DNA of 64,000 nucleotides from Myrica gale (taxonomy: Eukaryota; Streptophyta; Magnoliopsida; Fagales; Myricaceae), in NCBI GenBank assembly GCA_963930655.1, contig OZ005600.1, forward strand, positions 4,591,501-4,655,500. Reading direction: 5' to 3'. Position 1 is the first letter of the stretch, and each line of letters starts with the position of its first letter. A program made the position numbers and the translations under genes. The notes beneath the pieces were generated by a model. That model had not been told where the DNA came from. It searched no databases and saw only the letters and a list, made by a program, of their open reading frames with translations. Shown here piece by piece: positions 37,382 to 47,056 of the stretch.

Positions 37382-38387
37382 GCCACGTTAGCACAACAGA
37401 GCTCCTCAACTCCAAGTGCTCATTTGCTCATCTTTCCAGTGTTGGTGTGGCGGCGCGTGTTGACCCACTCGCGGTCGCGGTCGCGCACGCGTGGATCTCA
37501 CACGCAAGCCCTTTTGTGCTTTGTTTGTGTTGCTTTTTGTGGTTTTTGTCGGCACTGGGTTCTGGTCGGCAGATGATATGTCAATGGGTTCTTTGTTGTG
37601 TATTTTGTTATTATCTTGTTGCTTTTAATAACATCATTTCTCTGGATTTTTGTGGGGAGGATCTCGTTTTCCTCTCTTTTGGTGGTGCTGATATGGACGA
37701 GTTTCTGGGGAAGTATAAACTCGGTGCTTGCTCACCATCTCCTCCAGCGATCGACACTTCCGCTTGTGGCGGAGTTTACTTTGGGTCTTTGGACCCGTAT
37801 TAACTCTATGGGCCTTTTGGCCCATCTGTATGTGGTCTTCGTGGTCATCTAGATACATGCTTTTGAGGCCCTTCAATGTATGGCCCTTTGGGCTCTTGAC
37901 ATCGTTGTTATGAGTTTTACACCCTTGTTCATTGTACCCTACTTTAGTAGCTTGTTTGTATGCAGCACTGAACGTATTTCTTCCGGTGAACTATCGAAAA
38001 TTAAAAAGTCATTCCAAAGGCCTAGAAGTAAAACGCAGGTACATTAACGGCTTCAAGTTATATATCAGTCGGCTCTTTGATGCTTTGTGACTTTGCCATG
38101 TGCGGTACCATAGTAATCCGGCATGAATCATGTTAGACGTGTTGAAAGTTCAGCAAATATAGATTATTAACTCAACTTGTTATAACGGTTCACTTTTCTT
38201 TCTGTTAATAATTGTAACGGTTGAATCTTTCTATTAAAGTTGTACAAAGCGCCGACCTTGTTGCTAGCTAGCTTTCCAAGAAATAAACGGCCAATCACGA
38301 GGCAACACATTCACCGACGATTTATGTTGCAGAATTATAATATTAAAGATTAAACGTAAACGAATATCCGGTGAGACACGGAGAAGA
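37382..38387. other. continuation of older repeat and upstream region of trio member 1
   Basis: GC-richer sequence to about 37960 (including GGGCCTTTTGGCCC near 37809) appears to continue the repeat interrupted by the hAT element. From there to the promoter motifs it is ordinary AT-rich spacer. No gene. Confidence 0.4.
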
Positions 38388-38449
38388 CACGTGTTGATCA
38401 GCCAGCGAAGGGTTTCCCAATCTGATCCGGAGTTCCATATCTATAAATA
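38388..38449 (+). promoter_or_regulatory. G-box and TATA box of trio member 1
   Basis: A CACGTG G-box in the context GAAGACACGTGTTGA (38388-38393) lies about 50 bp before TATAAATA (38442-38449). The start codon follows 117 bp after the TATA box. G-boxes bind bZIP and bHLH factors and are frequent in light- or ABA-regulated genes; which applies here is not shown. Confidence 0.6.
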
Positions 38450-38566
38450 CGAGTAGGAAAACCAGTTCCTTCCCATCAATCTTTACCATTTCAAGTGTTC
38501 AACATTATCGTTCCTTTCTTCCGTTCTTCCTTTTTCAGCTTAACATACCATACGCTCTGTTCAGCA

Positions 38567-39025
38567 ATGGAAACAACGTCTCTGTGCTCCTCTGTACTCC
38601 CCCCTCTACCATTCTCCTTCCGCAGATCACAGTGTAAGAAAATCAGATTCTTGCACGGGAAAAGGTCAAGTGCCATGGTTTTTGCTTCTACAGGAGACTC
38701 CTATGAGCCAGAATATAGACGGTGCTTGGTCGATGAAAGCATGATCATCCTGAGGAAACGAATTCACGAGATGAAGATGATTGAGAGGAACTATGAGCCT
38801 CCGGAGGACTGGATGGAATGGGAGAAGCGGTACTACGCATGCTATGACGAGTATATTTGTCAAATAGCCGGATTATTGCAGTCGTATTTGATGAACACTA
38901 GGCCCAGTTTGGCTCTTGGGATGCTGGCAATAATCACGATGAGTGTCCCGGCATCCACGGTCATGATCGCTCTTCGTTTGATGGAGGTGGCTAATGGAGT
39001 CTTCTCTGCCGTTCATCATATTTGA
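38567..39025 (+). CDS. small plastid-type membrane protein, trio member 1
   Basis: Single exon, 152 residues, start METTSLCSSVLPPLPFSFRR. The first ~45 residues are Ser/Arg-rich and fit a plastid transit peptide. A conserved core follows: LVDESMIILRKRIHEMKMIE, then YEPPEDWMEWEKRYYACYDE and GLLQSYLMNTRPSLALGML. A hydrophobic C-terminal segment (MLAIITMSVPASTVMIALRL) suits one membrane helix. The core is shared with the genes at 41365 and 45676 and, more distantly, with the partial gene at 63631. I know such proteins as uncharacterised plant sequences and cannot state a function. Among the three copies this one has the most divergent residues around EPPEDWMEWEKRYY. Confidence 0.85.
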   Translation: METTSLCSSVLPPLPFSFRRSQCKKIRFLHGKRSSAMVFASTGDSYEPEYRRCLVDESMIILRKRIHEMKMIERNYEPPEDWMEWEKRYYACYDEYICQIAGLLQSYLMNTRPSLALGMLAIITMSVPASTVMIALRLMEVANGVFSAVHHI

Positions 39026-39321
39026 TATGGGTTTTTGCTCTCTGCAGTTATCTGCTCATGTAAATACTGATAGCGCTAGATCTTTGTATACACATGTCGC
39101 TTCGCTTGTCTCCCATATTTTTACAGGGAAATGACGAGAATTTCCTTCGAATTCGGGTTATACAAATATTGTTCTTTGATTTATTCAAAGTCATTTCTGG
39201 GCCTTCATATTGTGGGCAAAAGGGCACAGTTCTTTACGAAATTGCATTAGATCTTCTTCTTGCGCAGCATCCCTGGGCGCTCCCATTTGACAAGATATTC
39301 ATCGTTGGAAACTCTTTTTTC

Positions 39322-40003
39322 AGTAGATTAAAAAGATTGGAAGGACAAGTATTCAAATTATTTCTGACAAGATTGATTGATTGTGTGCTCTTTGAGCTAA
39401 ATGGCATATAATTAATCTTCACTTCAAACAAAAGCGTTTAAATTTTCAACTACGTCAGGCCATAATCTAATTCAAAACATCACAATAAGTCTAGAACCAT
39501 ATATAGACACATGTGCAATTGCACTTGATACATCTCCGGAACAAAAAATCTGTCCAACCTACAAGACATTTTCAGGGTTGAAAAGGACAGACTCTTGGAA
39601 ATTGAAGAGAAAGAGAGGAGAAGAAAGATAATTGAGACAGAAATTTAAAGTGATTTGGCAATATACTTATATCCACATGAGAGAACAATCAAAGATTTTA
39701 CTATCTTGTATTAGAACTAAAATACTTGAGAAGGCCAAGACCACGGGCAGATATTCATCCTTATAAACTCTTGATCTTTTAGTAGATTAAAAAGATTGGA
39801 AGGATAAGAAGTAGGTATTTAAATTATTTCTGACAAGATCGATTGATTGTGTGATTGCTCTTCTATATTCTGAGCTAAATGGAATATAGAAGATCACAAT
39901 AAGTCTAGAACCATATATAGACACATGTGAAATTGCACTTGATACATCTCCGGAACAAAAAATCTGTCCACCCCACCTACAGGAAATTTTCAGGGTTGAA
40001 AAG
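39322..40003. repeat. direct duplication downstream of trio member 1
   Basis: Copy A (about 39322-39586) and copy B (about 39781-40003) share AGTAGATTAAAAAGATTGGA, GATTGATTGTGTG and AAGTCTAGAACCATATATAG, then CTTGATACATCTCCGGAACA and TTTTCAGGGTTGAAAAGG, in the same order. Copy B lacks roughly 65 bp from the middle of copy A. Non-coding; the rest of 39026-41137 is AT-rich spacer with a poly-C run near 40060. Confidence 0.85.
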
Positions 40004-41137
40004 GTCACTCTTGCAACTTGGTTTTCTCAAACATGATACATGATTGACATGAGTTACCCCCCCCCCCCCAAAAAAAAAGGGTCAAAACTACCCTATGTGT
40101 ACTATGTACTAGATCTCATATTGATTGCCTCTCGCCATATATAGATATCCGCAGAGTAAGATACAGACAAAGGAATATTAGTAGTGTTAGAACATGGTAT
40201 GCAAACTACAGAGGAAAACAAACCTTACGTGATTTCTTTTGTTGGAAACTACCAAGGAAAGTGTTGGTCCATCTTCGATTATTACCGAATACAATTTTTA
40301 AGGTCATACAAGTCTAATGCCCCTTTTTGGGTTTCCTCGCGAATCTTAGATAAAGCATTTAGAGGCCAGTATTCAAGTCCTGAAGAGATACAACAATAAC
40401 ACAGCTTTCAGAGGTTTCAGTATTCAAGTCCCTGCGTGATTCACATTTAAGCTTCGTGGATCCTGCATACCAAAAAGTACTTATGAGACAATAGACAAAA
40501 CATTATCTAATGATAGCACTTGGGCTTGTAGTTAGAAGATTTTTAGATAAGAGATTATATATGCGGGAATATGATAGTATTGTCTTTTAATATGGACACA
40601 AATTATTACGTCGCATATATATGATTTAGACATGCATGATGAATCCGAAATGTACCTCCAATACAAAATTAAAAAAAAAAAAAACTGAATAAAAAGAAAG
40701 ATGAAAGAAAACTGAAAAAGAATATTATCAAAATCGATCTACCTGATCTCCTACACTTGTCCAAGAAATAAAGAAAGTAAAATTAATTAAAATATCTTAA
40801 CCTATGCTCTGCGTCCACGGCCTCTACCTGGTTTGTACTTCTATGAACTCATCAACGAAATTTCGAAAGGTTATCGTCGTATGTTATTGTCGTTGTCGTT
40901 GTCGTTGTAATTATTTTCTTGGTATGTAGTTAGATAAAATAATGTTTTCCATATATTGAGCGGTTTTATAATCCTTGACAGAGACAATGGGGCTAAACAT
41001 ATTGAAGATATTAACGGAACCTTCGCCTCCAACTCCAAGGACCAATTATTATCAACAAACACAACGCGCACGGCACACCCGTACGCGTTTTGGCGTTTTG
41101 CCACAGTGAGAGACAGCAGTACGCGTTGCTTATACAC

Positions 41138-41237
41138 CACGTGTCATTCCCAACACGGTTCCGACATAAAATATCTTGTACTTTGTTACGTAACTTCCTC
41201 TTTCCAGCCTTCTAGTTCTAGGTGATCTATATATATT
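41138..41237 (+). promoter_or_regulatory. G-box and TATA-like element of trio member 2
   Basis: CACGTG at 41138-41143 (context ACCACGTGTCATTCC) is followed by TATATATATT at about 41228-41237. The start codon is at 41365. G-box plus TATA repeats the arrangement upstream of trio member 1, though with wider spacing. Confidence 0.5.
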
Positions 41238-41364
41238 CTTATCTTTTCACGCTTTAGTTTTAAAGTTAACTTTGAACTACTTGCTTAGCCGAAAAACCAA
41301 GAATAGAGAAGTTCTTTAATTAATCATTACCAACCTTTGCCTGGACTTGCCAGAAACTGCATCA

Positions 41365-41805
41365 ATGCAAGCAACCAATTACCTTTCATCCTCCGCCACG
41401 TTTCCTCGGCGACCGATTTCGTTGTCGCCGTCTCGTGGGCGAAATTCCCACGGCCTGATCGTGAATGCCAGTAGAGAAAGAAACGGGCGAGATTATGGGG
41501 GTAGGCTTGTGGACGAGAACATGATCGTGCTTCGGGTGCGCCTTAGGGAGTTGAAGATGCTAGAGACGAGCCAGAAGCCACCTTCGAATTGGATGCAGTG
41601 GGAGAAGCAGTACTATACGCATTATGGCGAGGATGTTTGTCAAGCAATAGGGTTGTTGCAGTCTTATTTGATGGGTATTAGGCCAAGTTTGGCGTTAGGG
41701 ATGGCCGCACTTGTTACGATGAGTGTGCCTGTATCTGCCGGGGTGGTCTTGTTTAATGTTATCGAGATGGCGAAGGCAATCTTAGGCGCTGGGTCTCATC
41801 CATAA
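41365..41805 (+). CDS. small plastid-type membrane protein, trio member 2
   Basis: Single exon, 146 residues, start MQATNYLSSSATFPRRPISL. A transit-peptide-like N-terminus leads into the family core: GGRLVDENMIVLRVRLRELK, then PPSNWMQWEKQYYTHYGEDV and GLLQSYLMGIRPSLALGMAA. The C-terminal hydrophobic segment (LVTMSVPVSAGVVLF) is again a likely membrane helix. The frame is open 18 bp further upstream only from a TTG, so the first ATG is used. Position, strand and single-exon structure point to tandem duplication with its neighbours. The stop codon is only 44 bp before a young TRIM retroelement, so the natural 3' UTR is probably interrupted. Confidence 0.86.
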   Translation: MQATNYLSSSATFPRRPISLSPSRGRNSHGLIVNASRERNGRDYGGRLVDENMIVLRVRLRELKMLETSQKPPSNWMQWEKQYYTHYGEDVCQAIGLLQSYLMGIRPSLALGMAALVTMSVPVSAGVVLFNVIEMAKAILGAGSHP

Positions 41806-41849
41806 GTTGGATATGTTGTGTTTTGACACGCAAACGCTTTGTCAATTAG

Positions 41850-42081
41850 TATTAGAGTTAGTCCCACATTGCTAAAGCAATGTGGGCTATTGCAATCAAA
41901 GGCTTATAAATAAAGCCTCTCTGTAATATCATCCTTACACCAGTGAGTACACACATCTGCCCATTTGGGCCTTCCCACAGTGGATGTAGGTCTATGGACC
42001 GAACCACTTAAATCTTGTGTCTCACTTCTCCTCTCTCTCTCTTAGTCTAAATTTTTATTCTCTTTTATTTTAGTCTTAACA
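41850..42081 (+). repeat. 5' LTR of the TRIM
   Basis: Begins TATTAGAGTTAGTCCCAC and ends CTTAACA. It contains a perfect 11-bp inverted repeat CCCACATTGCT / AGCAATGTGGG with a 2-nt loop (41863-41886) and TATAAATA at 41905-41912. GTCCCACATTG at 41861-41871 differs by one base from the plant snRNA-gene upstream element RTCCCACATCG, and 33 bp separate it from the TATA box. Confidence 0.92.
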
Positions 42082-42201
42082 TGGTATCAGAGTCATTTCG
42101 ATCCTGTGGCCCATTTTGGCTCAGGCTGGTCAGCACTCTTGTTGACTTAGCTTGGCCTAGTTTAGGCCTAGTCCAGTCCGGCCTATTTTAGTTCTTCTCT
42201 T

Positions 42202-42475
42202 GGGCCTTCCGGCGCCTCGTCCGGCATTCCTCCGGCGACCTTCCGGCGTCTTCTCTCGGGCCTTCCGGTGCCCCGTCCGGCATTCCTCCGGCGATCTTCC
42301 GGCGTCTTCTCTCGGGCCTTCCGATGCCCCGTCCGGCATTCCTACGGCGATCTTCCGGCGTCTTCTCTCGGGCCTTCCGGCGCCTCGTCCGGCATTCCTC
42401 CGGCGATCTTCCGGCGTCTTCTCTCGGGCCTTCCAACGCCCCGTCCGGCATTCCTCCGACGACCTTCCGGCGTCT
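42202..42475. repeat. 56-bp tandem repeat inside the TRIM
   Basis: About five copies of a 56-bp unit beginning GGGCCTTCCGGCGC and containing GTCCGGCATTCCTCCGGCGA and CTTCCGGCGTCTTCTCTC. Copies differ by a few bases. Because the unit is C/G-rich and free of stops in several frames, it creates long spurious ORFs on both strands. Confidence 0.92.
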
Positions 42476-42659
42476 TCCCCATTCCGGCGACCCTCTCCGG
42501 CCATCTTCAGGCGATTGTCGTCCTCTCCGGTCAGATTCCGGCCAACTTCCGGCGACTGTCTGCCCTTCTCCGGCCATCCTCCGGCGCCATTTTTTCTTAT
42601 GGGAAATTTCTTTTTCTAGTCCAAACTCAACGTGTATCCACCTTGCGTTTGCGGGGGAG

Positions 42660-42891
42660 TATTAGAGTTAGTCCCACATTGCTAAAGCAATGTGGGCTAT
42701 TGCAATCAAAGGCTTATAAATAAAGCCTCTCTGTAATCTCATCCTTACACCAGTGAGTACACACATCTGCCCATTTGGGCCTTCCCACAGTGGATGTAGG
42801 TCTATGGACCGAACCACTTAAATATTGTGTCTCACTTCTCCTCTCTCTCTCTTAGTCTAAATTTTTATTCTCTTTTATTTTAGTCTTAACA
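42660..42891 (+). repeat. 3' LTR of the TRIM
   Basis: Same length as the 5' LTR. The two differences seen are GTAATCTCATCC here against GTAATATCATCC, and AAATATTGTG here against AAATCTTGTG. Confidence 0.92.
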
Positions 42892-42896
42892 ATTAG

Positions 42897-45561
42897 GGTC
42901 CGATGTTGGTTTAATGAGAACGTCGAGGTTTCAGCTGAATCAGCTGCTTTTCCAGCATAAGCTAGCTTTTCGATCGGCTTTTGATCTTATAATCCCGTCG
43001 TTTAGCCTCGTGCGAATATATTTCCTCTGTAAAAGCTGCTTATAAAGTTTTAACCAGTCGTGCTTCCAGAATATACCAGTTATCAATTAGTCTTTCTTTC
43101 TTTTTCTCCTTCGTATTTCTGTGCATACTTGGGTTTTATAAACTAGAGCTTCATTGCAAGGCAGAATCTGGGTACGCAGAATCTTATGGTGATACATATT
43201 TGTAGACACACCTTATGTGAAAAGATGATTTTGTTTTAAGAAAGATAGTTCTAAATTTTTATAAATATCGGTCGGGACTTAATAAAATAAATTTAACGAA
43301 TCAATTCAATTCACAAGTTTGGGGTGGTAGAAATGTTGGAGTACTGAGTTCGGTGAAAAAGTAAAGATATTTAGTTGAATTTGATGAAAAAGTGATAATA
43401 AAGAAGATTTGAGTAAATATTATAATAATAAAAAAATATTTAATGTAAAAAAAATTATTATAATATGCGCAAATGGCCGGTGAGAAAAAATTGACTTGAA
43501 TTCACTATGTAGCTTTAAATCGATGATGTTATAAACGGAACTCGTAATCCTACCTAACATAAGAAATAGTCACAACAAAGTTGAAAACTGTTTGAATGAT
43601 TTACACGCGTAACTTTATTATCCTTTTTGCTTAAAAAAACCTTATTCTCTTTGTCCCAATATTGTTTCAGTGCTCTGTACCTCAAACGAAAGAGTCCAAT
43701 CATCGTTTGAAAAGGATTTGCTTTGATTTGATAGCACTAAGATTAGGTTTTGAGGAAGGAAAAGACAAGAAAAAGTCTCAAATATGCATGTTTCATTTGA
43801 GACTTTTTCTTGTCAAGCGCCCAAGCCGTTGAAGCATAACTTCTACACTTTGTCTTTCATGCACATTTTTGGGGGGCTGGTCAGTCTTCAGAAATGCTAT
43901 GGATTTGGCTCGTGCGCGATCTGTGAGTGAACAAACTCAATCGGGAACACGTGGCTGCCTGGAAGGTCCTCCAAAGCCCTGCAACTCCTACCATGTGGTC
44001 TCCACTCAAGCTGTACTAGTCTGCTCAAACCCTGAAGCGAAATTGGCATATATTCGGTTTGCCCCAATTAAACAGAAGTCATGCATGTACATTAAACTGA
44101 TTTGGAATGTATTTAAGCGGCTGTATATATGTAGAGCTTTGAGGTTAACATGATGGTTAGTCTAGCTCCTACCTCAATCCAAGGCGACACATCACGAGAC
44201 TCAAGGAGCTAATTAATGATGCTGGCCGGTTCATTTTTTTCCCAATTTTATTTCTGACTGTTCATTTGAACCTTGGGACATTATTAAGCTTAAGAAGTAG
44301 GCCGAGCATAATGGGTACTTGAGATCCTAATTTTGACAGAATGGACTGGGTAATTTGGTGTACTGGACGTACGTAATCGGTGACATATATATAAGTTCTG
44401 ATTCGATGTAGAGAACATTGGATTTGTTTGCAAGTTCAACTTTGTTCGGCCGTACCTGCCTATTAACTTTGTCGATCGAGCACATGAAAAAAACATGCTT
44501 AATTTCCTTATTTGCCGTTCCAACTAATTCTTTCAAGCGTATGAAAGCAACAAGCTAATTTCAGCCGTATTTGCGAGCTGCAACCTGATTCGACTTTGTT
44601 TTCTCTCTCTCTCTCTCGCATGAACACGCGTGCATGTACCTTTCAGGGCTGAAACAGATATACTCAATAAAAGACTCGTTAGGCGTGATAGTACATGACA
44701 TGATGCATATAGGAAAATCCCTCATTTTGGTTGCTGTTAACTACGCGTTGTTTTTGATAAAGTACATATTCACAAGGGGAAAACACAAACACTGATCATG
44801 GTTAGTGAAAAAAGAAAAAAAATTATGTGCTTCCGGCCACTTTAAGATTGTGACGCAAGCTTTGTTCATCGGGAATTCAGATCAACAAAGCGTCCAGTTC
44901 AAAGCTGTTATGATCGGCGTTCTAGATTTGCTTTTCTAAATCTAAAGTATAGAAACACGCGACCTCATTTAATAAAGAATACTTGGATGGAATGTTTCTG
45001 TCTCTTGGATTTGGAAAAGCAAATCTAGATGGCCCCATTTAAATAATAAGAGTTGGTTGAATATTTATGTCCCTTGAATTTCAGAAAACAAATTCAGGCC
45101 AGCCATCACAACAGTTTTAGATTAGATGCTTTGATATTCTGAATCATTTTTCTTGTTGATCATATCCTCCTCAAAGTAAACACTATAATTAATTTTGTTT
45201 GGACTCTGCACTCTGGATTGTTTGGAATTGCACTTTGGATTCTTCGCTTGGACGCAACTTCTAAAATCATGGATGTACAGTTTAGATGCAGATAATGCCG
45301 CCGTAGTTGTCGACTATGATCTTATTACTATCATGCCCTTTAATATTCCGTAAATATACGATTCTCTATTTTCATGTACTGTAAGATTGGACGGCAGCTA
45401 TGGCTTCTTAAGTGAAACTTCCTCTTACGTACGTATCGAACGCCGAAAAACAAAACGACCAGAAACGTCGGGGGAATAAAACAAGAAAGATAAGGTTCTT
45501 TCATTGAAAGTGCCAAGAAATAATACGCGTCCTACAGGGAAATGTCGTTCTATGTTCTCCC
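42897..45561. other. spacer between trio members 2 and 3
   Basis: AT-rich and non-coding. Contains a perfect 20-bp hairpin (43764-43814), a 22-bp nearly perfect inverted repeat TCTAGATTTGCTTTTCTAAA / its complement (44921-44942 and 45008-45029) and a short CT microsatellite near 44600-44618. Open frames at 43869-44153 and 44290-44536 show no known domain. Confidence 0.5.
43764..43814. repeat. perfect 20-bp inverted repeat with 11-nt loop
   Basis: GACAAGAAAAAGTCTCAAAT (43764-43783) is followed after 11 bases by its exact reverse complement (43795-43814). It is too short for a MITE; a transcript would form a strong hairpin. Confidence 0.95.
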
Positions 45562-45569
45562 TATAAAAA
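45562..45569 (+). promoter_or_regulatory. TATA box of trio member 3
   Basis: TATAAAAA in the context TCTCCCTATAAAAATGCC, 107 bp upstream of the chosen start codon. No G-box is seen close to it, unlike members 1 and 2. Confidence 0.6.
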
Positions 45570-45675
45570 TGCCTAGCTAGCTTCATATAATGTTTATGCC
45601 CCATCCAAACTTTGATTGGTATCTTTGTATCTTCGCTTAGAAAAAAAACATATGCTTCTTATTGCATCTTCATCA

Positions 45676-46116
45676 ATGGAAGCAATCAAACTTTCAGTCC
45701 CTAGGCTTCCTTGCCGGCGGGAGTTTTCTTTCAAATCTGCACCCCGTAGAAGGCGCGTTAGCCGAACTGTATTTGCAACAAGTGAAGGACCGAATGGACG
45801 AGATTACTGGGGCAGGCCGGTGGATGAGAACATGATCGAGCTCCGGTTGCGGATTAGGGAGATGAAGATCTCGGAGACAAATTACGAGCCACCTTCGAAT
45901 TGGATGGAGTGGGAGAAGCATTACTTTTTGCGTTATAATGAAGATGTCTGTGAAGCATTAAGGCTGTTGCAAAATTACCTGATGAGTACTAGGCCAAGTG
46001 CGGCTTTTGGGATGGTCGCACTTGTTACCGTGACTGTGCTCATATCTTCTGGGGTGACCTTGTTCCATGCAATAGAGATAGGTAAGAGAATCTTATCTGG
46101 GTTTCGTCTAAGCTAA
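45676..46116 (+). CDS. small plastid-type membrane protein, trio member 3
   Basis: Single exon, 146 residues from MEAIKLSVPRLPCRREFSFK. A basic, Ser-rich N-terminus precedes the family core: GRPVDENMIELRLRIREMKI, then YEPPSNWMEWEKHYFLRYNE and LRLLQNYLMSTRPSAAFGMV. The C-terminus again has a hydrophobic stretch (VALVTVTVLISSGVTLFHAI). An in-frame ATG at 45652 (MLLIASSS..) is an alternative start; I chose the one that aligns with the N-termini of the paralogs. All three trio members lie on the same strand about 3-4 kb apart, which implies unequal crossing-over, and all are intact. Confidence 0.86.
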   Translation: MEAIKLSVPRLPCRREFSFKSAPRRRRVSRTVFATSEGPNGRDYWGRPVDENMIELRLRIREMKISETNYEPPSNWMEWEKHYFLRYNEDVCEALRLLQNYLMSTRPSAAFGMVALVTVTVLISSGVTLFHAIEIGKRILSGFRLS

Positions 46117-47008
46117 TTGTATGTAGCTTTTGTTTGGAGGATGTGGCGGCTTTCTCTGCCAATCAGCTATATATAGCTATTGGCAAAGAGATTGAGGTCT
46201 TAGTCATAGTTCATCGCTAAACATATCTTATAAACATAATTTTGGTTTGAAACATTCGAGTGATATTACTCGATCAATTAAATTATCACTCGGATTATAT
46301 AGAAGTATAATTTGGTTTACAAAATTAGATCATCCCATCACCAAGGAGTTTTTTGTTGTTGTTGTTGTTGTTGGATCCACGCATTGGGTGACCAATTCCA
46401 ACTTGCATCACTTTATAAACAAAGAAATAAGACCTACCCTCCAATTTTCTCTAGAGGAGGGCAAGAGTTGCTATAACAGTTGAATTGTCCTTAAAAACTT
46501 GGCGAACTCCATGCCTGTTCTTTTAAGAAAATGTGTAGGCAGGGCAGCAATGAGAAAATATATATAGGCGTGGAAAAAATTGGAAATGGACACCAAAGTC
46601 CATAGAAGCTTAGCGTTACATTATGAATCCGACATTGATTATTGATATGTTAATGATAGCTCTAATTGAAATAGCCTCACTATCCAATATCCATTCGACG
46701 CAAACCCGTGCCTAAATTGCATAACCAGTAGTTATAAATTACCTTAGATTGTCTTGAAATGTGTGATCTCATACGTCTATCGTGGTAAAAATGAGCGGCG
46801 CCGTCCATATATATATATTCAAATGATAAAAAGGAAAAAAATCTACTTATTGCAAAAGCATGTGCTGGATTATAATGCACGCATCTAGGGTGTTTAGGAA
46901 TTATAACACGGGCTTTTAAGGCGTCGACTTTTCAGAAAACGTCCAAGATTTGTTTCTTGAGGAATTCGAAGTCCGATTATTTTTTTTCCAAACAGGTCTA
47001 ATGTCCAA

Positions 47009-47056
<48 letters not shown>

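Larger units (their letters stand above)
41850..42891 (+). mobile_element. TRIM (miniature LTR retrotransposon), complete
   Basis: 1,042-bp element: two 232-bp direct LTRs (41850-42081 and 42660-42891) with only two differences seen, a primer-binding site TGGTATCAGAG directly after the 5' LTR (42082-42092, complementary to the 3' end of initiator Met-tRNA), and a purine tract GCGGGGGAG directly before the 3' LTR. The 5-bp target duplication ATTAG is at 41845-41849 and 42892-42896. The 578-bp interior encodes no gag or pol and is mostly a GC-rich 56-bp tandem repeat; it must have been mobilised in trans. The near identity of the LTRs implies a recent insertion. Confidence 0.96.

Noticed and set aside
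42157..42723. Several long overlapping ORFs on both strands rich in Pro, Arg and Ser
   Set aside because: They are produced by the 56-bp GC-rich tandem repeat inside the TRIM, which lacks stops in several frames; no domain is present.
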